Below, piece after piece: positions 43,947 to 51,089 of a stretch of DNA of 64,000 nt. The position numbers were made by a program, and so were the translations under genes. The stretch spans positions 206,251-270,250 of the forward strand of contig NZ_LMQI01000003.1 of NCBI RefSeq assembly GCF_001424125.1, in the 5' to 3' direction. The stretch is from Cellulomonas sp. Leaf395. Its GTDB lineage: Bacteria; Actinomycetota; Actinomycetes; Actinomycetales; Cellulomonadaceae. Below the pieces are notes generated by a model. It was not told the DNA's origin, searched no databases, and saw nothing but the letters and a program-made list of their open reading frames with translations. Numbering within the stretch: the stretch's first letter is position 1; each line of letters opens with the position of its first letter.

Positions 43947-45176
43947 CTACTCGGCCTCGGCCAGCAGCGACTGGATCCGGGTGACGCCCTCGACAAGGTC
44001 GGCGTCGCTCAGCGCGTACGACAGCCGTAGGTAGCCGCTCGGCCCGAACGCCTCGCCCGGCACCACCGCGACCTCGGCCTGCTCGAGGATCAGCGTGGCC
44101 AGCTCCGCCGACGTCCGCGGGGTCACGCCGCGGATCGTGCGGCCCAGCACACCCTCGACGGAGGGGTAGACGTAGAACGCCCCCTCGGGCGCGGGGATCT
44201 GCACGCCGTCGATCTGCGACAGCATCTCGACGATCGTGCGCCGCCGACGGTCGAACGCGGTCCGCATCTCCTCGACGGCCGCGAGGTCGCCCGTGAGCGC
44301 GGTGATCGCGGCCCGCTGCGACACGTTCGCGACGTTCGACGTGAGGTGCGACTGCAGGTTCGTGGCCGCGGTGATGACGTCGGCGGGGCCGATCATCCAG
44401 CCGACCCGCCACCCCGTCATCGCGTAGGTCTTGGCGACGCCGTTGACGACGATCGTCGTGTCCGCCAGCTCCGGCACCGCGCGCACGATGGGCGTGAACA
44501 CGGCGTCGTCGTAGGTGAGGTGCTCGTAGATCTCGTCGGTGATGACCCAGATGCCGTGCTCCAAGGCCCAGCGCCCGATCGCGGCCGTCTGCTCGGGGGA
44601 GTACACCGCTCCGGTCGGGTTGGACGGGGAGCAGAACAGCAGGACCTTGGTCCGCGGCGTGCGCGCGGCCTCGAGCTGCTCGACCGTCACCAGGTAGCCC
44701 TGGTCCACCCCGGCGAACACCTCGACCGGCACACCGCCGGCCAACCGGATCGCCTCGGGGTAGGTGGTCCAGTACGGCGCCGGCAGCAGCACCTCGTCTC
44801 CCGGGTCCACGATCGCCGCGAACGACTGGTAGACCGCCTGCTTGCCCCCGTTGGTGACCAGCACGCTCGACGGCTTCACCTCGTACCCGGAGTCGCGCAG
44901 GGTCTTCGCCGCGATCGCCTCCCGCAGCGCCGGCAGTCCCGCTGCGGGCGTGTAGCGGTGGTTGACGGGGTCCTTCGCCGCGGCGACCGCGGAGTCGACG
45001 ATGTATCCGGGTGTCGGGAAGTCGGGCTCCCCGGCGCCGAAGCCGATCACCGGGCGGCCTGCGGCCTTCAGCGCCTTGGCCTTGGCGTCGACCGCGAGCG
45101 TCGCGGACTCGGCGATCGCGGCCAGTCGGGCGGACACACGGGGACGGGGGGAGGTCTGCTCGCTCACGTGGCCCAT
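43947..45176 (-). CDS. Class I aspartate aminotransferase
   Basis: This 409-residue PLP enzyme is of the AspB/AspC subgroup I-beta type. Visible features are [27 protein letters not shown] (cofactor phosphate region), [25 protein letters not shown] and K249 in [14 protein letters not shown], the Schiff-base lysine. The ATG at 45176 has no Shine-Dalgarno sequence. A GTG nine bases downstream (45167) follows CACTAT at a spacing that would suit a leaderless start, so the first three residues are uncertain. It leads into the ABC genes. Confidence 0.94.
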   Translation of the reverse strand: MGHVSEQTSPRPRVSARLAAIAESATLAVDAKAKALKAAGRPVIGFGAGEPDFPTPGYIVDSAVAAAKDPVNHRYTPAAGLPALREAIAAKTLRDSGYEVKPSSVLVTNGGKQAVYQSFAAIVDPGDEVLLPAPYWTTYPEAIRLAGGVPVEVFAGVDQGYLVTVEQLEAARTPRTKVLLFCSPSNPTGAVYSPEQTAAIGRWALEHGIWVITDEIYEHLTYDDAVFTPIVRAVPELADTTIVVNGVAKTYAMTGWRVGWMIGPADVITAATNLQSHLTSNVANVSQRAAITALTGDLAAVEEMRTAFDRRRRTIVEMLSQIDGVQIPAPEGAFYVYPSVEGVLGRTIRGVTPRTSAELATLILEQAEVAVVPGEAFGPSGYLRLSYALSDADLVEGVTRIQSLLAEAE

Positions 45177-45259
45177 AGTGGCAGAGGTCACGTGGGCGGG
45201 TACCAGCCCATATCGGTGGATGACACGGGTGCCCGCCGGACACCCGGCGACCGCTCGGA

Positions 45260-45316
45260 GACGGTTGGGAGACGGTTCGGTGACGGTTCGACCCACGCGC
45301 CCTCGTCGCGTACAGT
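45260..45316 (+). promoter_or_regulatory. Promoter with phased repeats upstream of tRNA-Trp/secE
   Basis: GACGGTT occurs at 45260, 45271 and 45282, an exact 11-bp period. TTCGAC (45287-45292) and TACAGT (45311-45316) with 18-bp spacing make a good promoter, and the last repeat overlaps the -35. It would start a transcript about 130 bases before tRNA-Trp. The repeats could bind an OmpR- or SARP-type activator. They also lie 84-106 bases upstream of the divergent aminotransferase. Confidence 0.6.
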
Positions 45317-45449
45317 GGACCCCCGGCGGTTGACGTCCGCCATGATGAGCCGTGCCCCGGAGGTCTCCGGGAACCGCGCGGACCCCCTGCGGGTGGTGTC
45401 CGTCGGTGTGCGCCCGCACACGGACCGTCGTGGAGGCCCAGGCCGCCGT

Positions 45450-45522
45450 AGGGCAGTGGCGCAATTGGTAGCGCAGCGGTCTCCAAAACCGCAGGTTGCA
45501 GGTTCGAGTCCTGTCTGCCCTG
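45450..45522 (+). tRNA. tRNA-Trp (anticodon CCA)
   Basis: Acceptor stem AGGGCAG/CTGCCCT with discriminator G, anticodon stem GCGGT/ACCGC around CTCCAAA (anticodon CCA), and T-arm GCAGG-TTCGAGT-CCTGT. It lies ahead of secE as in many actinobacteria. CCA is not encoded. Confidence 0.96.
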
Positions 45523-45664
45523 CGCACGCGTCTGGTCCTCCGGGTTCGCCCGGTGGTCCAGGAGAAGCGAGCAGGACCGCCGGTCGGTCCGGCGCGACGC
45601 GTCGGCCCGTCCGAACGTCAGGTTCCCCTTGGAGCCTGACCACCACGAGACGTAGGGGTCAGAC

Positions 45665-45952
45665 GTGAGCGAAACAGCACCGGCTGCGGCGTCCGACGCC
45701 GAGGGTTCGGCGGCACGCCCGTCCGCGCCCAAGGCCGCCCGCAAGGGCGACTCTCGCGGCGGGCTGTTCGCGCGCATCGCGCTCTTCGTCCGCCAGGTCG
45801 TCGCAGAGCTGAAGAAGGTCGTCCGGCCCACGCGGTCGGAGCTGATCACCTACACCAGCGTCGTGCTCGTGTTCGTCGCGGTGGTCATGGCCTTCGTCAC
45901 CGTGGTCGACCTGGGCATCGGCAAGCTCACGTTCTGGGTCTTCGGAGGCTGA
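45665..45952 (+). CDS. secE: Preprotein translocase subunit SecE
   Basis: This 95-residue protein has a hydrophilic N-terminal half and one C-terminal transmembrane helix (about residues 65-90), the short form typical of Gram-positive bacteria. The conserved amphipathic segment [20 protein letters not shown] precedes the helix. GTG start. It stabilises SecY in the translocon and lies before nusG in the usual order. Confidence 0.97.
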   Translation: MSETAPAAASDAEGSAARPSAPKAARKGDSRGGLFARIALFVRQVVAELKKVVRPTRSELITYTSVVLVFVAVVMAFVTVVDLGIGKLTFWVFGG

Positions 45953-46062
45953 CGGCGCCTCGGGGCCGCACGCCCCGACAGCCAGGTCGTCGCCCCACCC
46001 GGGTCGAGCACCCACCGCCCCGGCACGCCGGGGCGCACACGCAGGAGAAAGCAGGTTCGCAC

Positions 46063-46914
46063 GTGTCGCAGGAGTCGCAGGAGCCCACCACGGGCGCCGA
46101 GGCGGAGCTCGAGGACGCCATCGCGTCGGTCGAGGCCGTCGAGTCGTCGGCTGTCGAGGACGCCTCAGCCGAGGATGTCAGCGCCGACGCCACCGAGAGC
46201 GACGAGCCGGCCGACGAGGGTGCTGAGCCTGCCGCCGACGAGGCAGAGTCTGACGAGGCCGAGGCTGACGAGGTCGATCCCGAGGACGAGGCCGAGGACG
46301 AGCCCGACGTCGAGGAGGACCCGGTCGCCGCGTTCAAGGCGCAGCTCCGGAGCCAGCTCGGTGACTGGTACGTCATCCACTCCTACGCGGGCTACGAGAA
46401 CCGCGTGAAGGCGAACCTCGAGAACCGTCGCCAGAGCCTGAACATGGAGGACTTCATCTACGCGGTGGAGGTCCCCATGGAAGAGGTCGTGGAGATCAAG
46501 AACGCGCAGCGCAAGGTCGTCAAGCGCGTCCGGATCCCCGGCTACGTCCTGGTCCGCATGGACCTCACCGACGAGTCGTGGGGCGCCGTCCGGCACACGC
46601 CGGGCGTCACCGGCTTCGTCGGCCACACGCACCAGCCCGTGCCGCTGACGCTCGACGAGGTCTTCTCGATGCTCGCTCCGTCGCTGGAGCCCAAGCAGCC
46701 GACCACGGCCGCCGGCGCCGCGAAGGCCGCCTCGCAGATCAAGGTCGACTTCACGGTCGGCGAGTCGGTCACCGTCACCGACGGCCCGTTCGACACGCTG
46801 CCCGCCACGATCTCCGAGATCAACGCCGAGAACCAGAAGCTCAAGGTCCTCGTCTCCATCTTCGGCCGGGAGACCCCGGTCGAGCTGTCCTTCAGCCAGG
46901 TCGCCAAGATCTGA
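46063..46914 (+). CDS. nusG: Transcription termination/antitermination factor NusG
   Basis: This 283-residue protein has an acidic N-terminal extension (about residues 1-90, rich in Glu/Asp/Ala) before the NGN domain, which starts near [19 protein letters not shown] and includes [19 protein letters not shown]. The KOW domain follows ([17 protein letters not shown]) and the protein ends [10 protein letters not shown]. Acidic extensions are common in actinobacterial NusG. GTG start with AGGAGA upstream. A GC hairpin, CGCCCCGGC/GCCGGGGCG at 46016-46035, lies in the secE-nusG spacer and a shorter one follows the stop. Confidence 0.97.
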   Translation: MSQESQEPTTGAEAELEDAIASVEAVESSAVEDASAEDVSADATESDEPADEGAEPAADEAESDEAEADEVDPEDEAEDEPDVEEDPVAAFKAQLRSQLGDWYVIHSYAGYENRVKANLENRRQSLNMEDFIYAVEVPMEEVVEIKNAQRKVVKRVRIPGYVLVRMDLTDESWGAVRHTPGVTGFVGHTHQPVPLTLDEVFSMLAPSLEPKQPTTAAGAAKAASQIKVDFTVGESVTVTDGPFDTLPATISEINAENQKLKVLVSIFGRETPVELSFSQVAKI

Positions 46915-46999
46915 CTGACGCTTCCCCGCGTCTGCGGGGTGAGCACTGCAACCGGGTCATCGCCCACGGCGTCGGCCCACGACACGAACGGAAGTAGCA

Positions 47000-47431
47000 A
47001 TGCCCCCGAAGAAGAAGGTCACCGGCCTGATCAAGCTCCAGATCAAGGCCGGCGCGGCCACTCCTGCGCCGCCGATCGGTCCGGCGCTGGGTCAGCACGG
47101 CGTCAACATCATGGAGTTCTGCAAGGCGTACAACGCGGCCACCGAGGCGCAGCGCGGCAACGTCATCCCCGTCGAGATCACGGTGTACGAGGACCGCTCG
47201 TTCACCTTCATCACGAAGACGCCGCCGGCCGCTGAGCTCATCAAGAAGGCCGCCGGTGTGGCCAAGGGCTCCCCGACGCCGCACACCGTGAAGGTCGCCA
47301 CGCTCACCAAGGCGCAGGTCAGCGAGATCGCGAGCACCAAGCTCGAGGACCTCAACGCGAACGACCTCGCCGCGGCCGAGAAGATCATCGCCGGCACGGC
47401 CCGCTCGATGGGCATCAAGGTCGAGGGCTGA
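47000..47431 (+). CDS. rplK: Large ribosomal subunit protein uL11
   Basis: This 143-residue protein matches uL11 throughout: [20 protein letters not shown] at the start, [15 protein letters not shown], and the RNA-binding C-terminal domain with [12 protein letters not shown] at the end. It forms the ribosomal stalk base. ATG 17 bases after the Shine-Dalgarno-like GGAAG. A 182-base spacer with hairpins separates it from rplA. Confidence 0.98.
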   Translation: MPPKKKVTGLIKLQIKAGAATPAPPIGPALGQHGVNIMEFCKAYNAATEAQRGNVIPVEITVYEDRSFTFITKTPPAAELIKKAAGVAKGSPTPHTVKVATLTKAQVSEIASTKLEDLNANDLAAAEKIIAGTARSMGIKVEG

Positions 47432-47488
47432 GCGGAGCGAACGCGTAGGTAGGGCGAGCGAAGCGAGTCCTGCCGGAGTGTGAGCGCA

Positions 47489-47559
47489 GGTCAGCCCGAG
47501 AAGCAAGAGCAGCGGGCTGACCAGCCAGCAACATCCGGCGAGCCGATCCCGGCTCGCCG
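47489..47559 (+). promoter_or_regulatory. Two perfect hairpins in the rplK-rplA spacer
   Basis: GGTCAGCCCG (47489-47498) pairs with CGGGCTGACC (47513-47522) around a 14-base loop. CGGCGAGCCG (47536-47545) pairs exactly with CGGCTCGCCG (47550-47559) around ATCC. Neither is followed by a T-run. They lie 55-125 bases before the rplA start. They may be an mRNA-processing or regulatory site, for example for L1 autoregulation, or a partial terminator. Confidence 0.6.
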
Positions 47560-47613
47560 AGAACTGTGGAAGGGCCTGAACGGCCCGACTGACCACGACA
47601 GGAGAACAAGCAC

Positions 47614-48330
47614 ATGGCTAAGCACAGCAAGGCGTACCGCGCCGCGGTCGAGAAGATCGAGGAGGGGCACCTCTACACCCCCCTCGAAGCTGTCCGGCTC
47701 GCGCAGGAGACGTCCACCACCAAGTACGACGCGACCGTCGAGGTGGCCTTCCGCCTCGGTGTCGACCCGCGCAAGGCGGACCAGATGGTCCGTGGCACGG
47801 TCAACCTGCCCCACGGCACCGGCAAGACCGCCCGCGTCATCGTCTTCGCGACGGGCGAGCGTGCCGAGCAGGCCCGTGCGGCCGGCGCCGACGAGGTCGG
47901 TGGCGACGAGCTGATCGACAAGGTCGCAGCCGGGTACACCGACTTCGACTCCGCTGTCGCGACGCCCGACCTCATGGGCAAGGTCGGTCGACTGGGCAAG
48001 GTCCTGGGGCCGCGCGGTCTCATGCCGAACCCGAAGACCGGCACCGTGACGATGGACGTGGCCAAGGCCGTGTCCGACATCAAGGGCGGCAAGATCGAGT
48101 TCCGCGTGGACCGTCACGCGAACCTGCACTTCATCATCGGCAAGACCTCGTTCAGCGACACCGCGCTGGTGGAGAACTACGCCGCCGCGCTCGACGAGAT
48201 CCTGCGTCTGAAGCCGTCCGCCTCGAAGGGTCGCTACATCGCGAAGGCGACGTTCTCGACGACGAACGGCCCCGGCATCCTCGTCGACCAGAACAAGACG
48301 CGGAACCTGCTCGAGGACGACGCCGCCTGA
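47614..48330 (+). CDS. rplA: Large ribosomal subunit protein uL1
   Basis: This 238-residue protein is uL1, with [20 protein letters not shown] near the N-terminus, [21 protein letters not shown], [18 protein letters not shown] and the C-terminal [13 protein letters not shown]. It binds 23S rRNA and in other bacteria its own mRNA. ATG with AGGAGA 10 bases upstream. A strong hairpin follows, after which the protease island begins. Confidence 0.98.
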   Translation: MAKHSKAYRAAVEKIEEGHLYTPLEAVRLAQETSTTKYDATVEVAFRLGVDPRKADQMVRGTVNLPHGTGKTARVIVFATGERAEQARAAGADEVGGDELIDKVAAGYTDFDSAVATPDLMGKVGRLGKVLGPRGLMPNPKTGTVTMDVAKAVSDIKGGKIEFRVDRHANLHFIIGKTSFSDTALVENYAAALDEILRLKPSASKGRYIAKATFSTTNGPGILVDQNKTRNLLEDDAA

Positions 48331-48347
48331 CGGTAGCCCTCCTGCAG

Positions 48348-48386
48348 GACGAAGGCCCGGTCCCCCCTGCGGACCGGGCCTTCGTC
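48348..48386 (+). terminator. Strong terminator after rplA
   Basis: GACGAAGGCCCGGTC (48348-48362) pairs perfectly with GACCGGGCCTTCGTC (48372-48386), a 15-bp stem with a nine-base loop, followed by GTTCGTTCG. It ends the secE-rplA transcript and also lies 16 bases from the convergent minus-strand stop at 48402, so it could work in both directions. Confidence 0.85.
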
Positions 48387-48401
48387 GTTCGTTCGATCAG
48401 A

Positions 48402-48929
48402 TCACCAGGGGAACCATTCGGTGACGCACCTGCTCCCCGCGCTCTTGCACTCCAGGCGCAGCAGGCCGCCGGCCTCGAGCTCGACGCGGAAACACCCGAC
48501 CTCGTCCGTCTCCACCGTCGTCACCACGCCCTCCGGGGCGTGCACGGTGATCTGGCCGGGTCGCGGCGGGATGAGCTGACCGTCGATGGCGTCCGGCTGG
48601 ACCTCCACCTCGACGCCGAGATCGTCGCCCTGGAAGACCAGGGTCCGTGCGGCGCCACCGGTCCGGTCGCGCACGCCGACCACGTCGCCCGTGATCCGGG
48701 AGTCGTGCACGAGCGAGAGCAGGATGAAGTCCAGCTGGTCGTCGTCCGCCACCATCCGACGATGCGTGCGGAAGGCGATCGCCGCGCCGGCGAGCACGCG
48801 GTCGTAGAGGGGTCCTTCGATCAGCGCGTCGGCCAGCTCTGCGGCCAGCGCATCGTCGTCGGACCAGTTGACCGCGGGGTACATGCCCCCGTCGGTTCCG
48901 TTCGCGCCGTCACTCGAGTGCCAGGACAC
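48402..48929 (-). CDS. Sigma-factor-associated protein of unknown function
   Basis: This 175-residue protein has an N-terminal helical part (NWSDDDALAAELADALIE, then LAGAAIAFRTHRR) and a C-terminal beta-rich part resembling a carboxypeptidase-regulatory-like or Ig-like fold (RPGQITVHAPEGVVTTVETD, ending CVTEWFPW). The GTG start at 48929 overlaps the sigma gene by 20 bases and has GAGGAGGG upstream. From memory, similar short proteins often lie beside sigma factors in other actinobacteria. I infer a control partner of the sigma factor, but no zinc anti-sigma motif and no membrane helix is seen. Confidence 0.82.
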   Translation of the reverse strand: MSWHSSDGANGTDGGMYPAVNWSDDDALAAELADALIEGPLYDRVLAGAAIAFRTHRRMVADDDQLDFILLSLVHDSRITGDVVGVRDRTGGAARTLVFQGDDLGVEVEVQPDAIDGQLIPPRPGQITVHAPEGVVTTVETDEVGCFRVELEAGGLLRLECKSAGSRCVTEWFPW

Positions 48930-49545
48930 TGTGACCCTCCTCCCCGAATGCGGCGACGTTCGCCGCGACGTAGTTGCGTATCGCGGCTGTCTGCCGCAGC
49001 CGCGCCAGGATTCGGCCCCGGGTGGGACCGATCGAACCGACCGGGATGTCCAGCCGTCGTGCGATGTCCGCGTAGGGCAGCGGAGGGTCGTCCACCAGCA
49101 GCATGAGGAGCTCGCGCTGGTGGTCGCTGAGCTCCTCCAGGCTCTCTCGCAGGACACGCTGCCGCTCGATGCGGTCGATGTCCTCGTCGAGATCGACGAC
49201 CAGCTGGCCGTCGAGCTTGCCCGCCTGCGGGTCCACGGGGATCGATCGACGGTTGCGCGTGGTGACACGGATGCACTCGTGGTGCGCCGTGGTGGCGATC
49301 CAGCCGGGCAGCGCCTTGGGCTCGCGGAGCTTGTCGAGGTTCTCGAGCAGGTTGAGCCAGACGGTCTGCGCGACGTCCTCGGCCAGGTCGGGGGTGAGGC
49401 GGAACTGCCGGACGCGGGCGAGGACGGCAGGTGCGTAGCGACGGACGATCTCGTTCCAGGCCTGCTCGTCGCCCCCGAGGGCTCCGGTGACGAGCGCGGT
49501 CGTCCCCCACGTCCGGTACGAGTCGAGGTCAGGTTCTGTCTCCAT
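48910..49545 (-). CDS. ECF-like sigma-70 family RNA polymerase sigma factor
   Basis: This 211-residue protein has region 2 (AWNEIVRRYAPAVLARVRQF, then LAEDVAQTVWLNLLENL and PKALPGWIATTAHHECIRV) and region 4 (LSDHQRELLMLLV with the HTH YADIARRLDIPVGSIGPTRG). Regions 1 and 3 are absent, as in ECF factors. The ATG at 49545 has GGGAGGG eight bases upstream. It is 95 bases downstream of the subtilase gene on the same strand and overlaps the 175-residue gene. I infer it controls this island or a small regulon in response to an internal signal. Confidence 0.92.
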   Translation of the reverse strand: METEPDLDSYRTWGTTALVTGALGGDEQAWNEIVRRYAPAVLARVRQFRLTPDLAEDVAQTVWLNLLENLDKLREPKALPGWIATTAHHECIRVTTRNRRSIPVDPQAGKLDGQLVVDLDEDIDRIERQRVLRESLEELSDHQRELLMLLVDDPPLPYADIARRLDIPVGSIGPTRGRILARLRQTAAIRNYVAANVAAFGEEGHSVLALE

Positions 49546-49640
49546 GACGCAATCCCTCCCAAATCCGCGCATTCTTCCCTCCCTCATCATGTCGCTCCAC
49601 GGGGTCTTTGTCCGGAGGATTACCCGCTTCGTCTGGAGGC

Positions 49641-51053
49641 TCACACGCCGGGGAGGATGTTCAGCGCCTGGCCGAAGTCGGGCACCGCGCGACCCCGCAC
49701 CATGAGCCAGCTGAGCGCCTCGCGGGGGCCGAGCCCGTGCTCGTGCATCACTCGGGCGATGGCACCGGCGACCTGAGGGGCGGCGAACGAGGTACCGCTC
49801 CAGTGGGCGAAGGAGTTCGGGCCGAAGGTGTCGGGCTCGCCCGTGAACTCGTACGACTCGGTGCCCTCGACGAAGGTGGACAGGATGCCCTCGCCGATGG
49901 TCGAGCAGTCGACCCAGAAGCCGCGACTCGACCAGGGCGTGGGGCGCAGGTCGCTCGACACGGCGGCGACCGAGACGACACGACGGAACGCCGCGGGCCA
50001 CACCGGTGCGGTGTCGCCGTAGTTGCCGGCGGCCGCGACCACGACGACCTCGGCACCGTGGACCCGTTCGAACTCGCTGATCCAGTCGAGGGCGGCGGCG
50101 ATCGCCAGGGACGGCTGGTCATGACGCGTCTGGCACCCGAGGGAGAGGTTGAGCACCTGGGCGCCGGCCTTCACCGCCCGGACCATGGCGCAGGCGACGT
50201 CGAGCTCGCTGCCCGCGCCCCCACCCTTCAGCGCGCGGTACACGGCGATGTCGGCCGACGGCGCCACCTGCGCGACGATGCCGCTGACGAACGTCCCGTG
50301 GCCGTCCGAGAAGTCGAGGAACCCGTCGTGCGGGTCGACGTCGAGCAGGTCGACGTTGGCGTCGTTGCCGTGGGTGGTGGGGTCGTCCCGGTGGTGCCGC
50401 TCGACGGACTCTAGCCAGCCGTCGGTCCGCGGGGCACCGGCGATGCCGGTATCGATGACAGCGACCCGTGCCACGGCGCCCGTGCCGGCGTCCACGACGG
50501 GATACTCCGCCCAGGGCGCGAGGCTCTCGGCGGGCGCTGGTCCACCCAGGCTGCGGGACTTGATGACCGGGGAGCAGGGCGTGATGTGGGTGAGCGAGGC
50601 GGCGAACCCGCGGCTCCGCAGCTCGGTGGCGACGTCGTCGAGCTCTTGCGCGGTCCGTTCCTCGGACGTGACGAGCCGGACGAGACGGCTCTCGAGGTCG
50701 GGACACCCGAGCTCGGCCTCGCTCAGCCCCTGACGCTCCAGGTAGCCACGAGCACCCGGGTCGGCCCAGGTCTGCTCCGTCACGAGGATCTCGTCGGCGA
50801 CGAGCAGCACGTCGAGCCCGCGAGCGTCGGCGACCGTGTCGAGCCGCCGGCCCCGTCGTTCCTGGTAGCGGCTGCTGACAGCGCGGACGAGCTGACGTTG
50901 CGACACGGGGTTGGTGCGGTTGGTCGAGAGCTCCTCGATCTGCCGCTGGACGCGTCGCCGCACCCGGGCACCGGGTTGGGGCGCCGCCTCGTCGGGCGCG
51001 TAGTCGCTGCCGAAGGGCAGGCCAGGCTGTCCGTCGTCGCCGGGGTTCGTCAC
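49641..51053 (-). CDS. S8-family (subtilisin-like) serine protease, apparently cytoplasmic
   Basis: This 470-residue protein has the full catalytic set: D201 (VAVIDTGIAG), H252 (SDGHGTFVSGIV), oxyanion N344 (AAAGNYGD) and S422 (SGTSFAAPQVAG). The first roughly 190 residues are a hydrophilic extension with no signal peptide or membrane helix, so unlike most subtilases it should act inside the cell. The extension contains a helical region and a possible inhibitor-like segment (TAQELDDVATELRSRGFAAS). GTG start. Its start lies 36 bases from the divergent CHAT protease gene, and the sigma factor follows it. Confidence 0.93.
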   Translation of the reverse strand: MTNPGDDGQPGLPFGSDYAPDEAAPQPGARVRRRVQRQIEELSTNRTNPVSQRQLVRAVSSRYQERRGRRLDTVADARGLDVLLVADEILVTEQTWADPGARGYLERQGLSEAELGCPDLESRLVRLVTSEERTAQELDDVATELRSRGFAASLTHITPCSPVIKSRSLGGPAPAESLAPWAEYPVVDAGTGAVARVAVIDTGIAGAPRTDGWLESVERHHRDDPTTHGNDANVDLLDVDPHDGFLDFSDGHGTFVSGIVAQVAPSADIAVYRALKGGGAGSELDVACAMVRAVKAGAQVLNLSLGCQTRHDQPSLAIAAALDWISEFERVHGAEVVVVAAAGNYGDTAPVWPAAFRRVVSVAAVSSDLRPTPWSSRGFWVDCSTIGEGILSTFVEGTESYEFTGEPDTFGPNSFAHWSGTSFAAPQVAGAIARVMHEHGLGPREALSWLMVRGRAVPDFGQALNILPGV

Positions 51054-51075
51054 GTTTCAGTCCCTTTCGTCCGCC

Positions 51076-51081
51076 TAGAAT
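51076..51081 (+). promoter_or_regulatory. -10-like hexamer for a probably leaderless CHAT gene
   Basis: TAGAAT at 51076-51081 fits a -10 box and lies eight bases before the GTG at 51090. No ribosome-binding site precedes the GTG. A leaderless mRNA starting at or next to the GTG is likely. The reverse strand of the same 36-base gap serves the subtilase promoter. No good -35 is seen at 17 bp, which fits control by an alternative sigma factor. Confidence 0.5.
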
Positions 51082-51089
51082 CCGCAGGT

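Noticed and set aside
47432..47488. A repeat with GAGCGAAGCGAGTC in the rplK-rplA spacer as a possible mobile repeat
   Set aside because: Only one copy is seen in the window, so it cannot be called a repeat family here.
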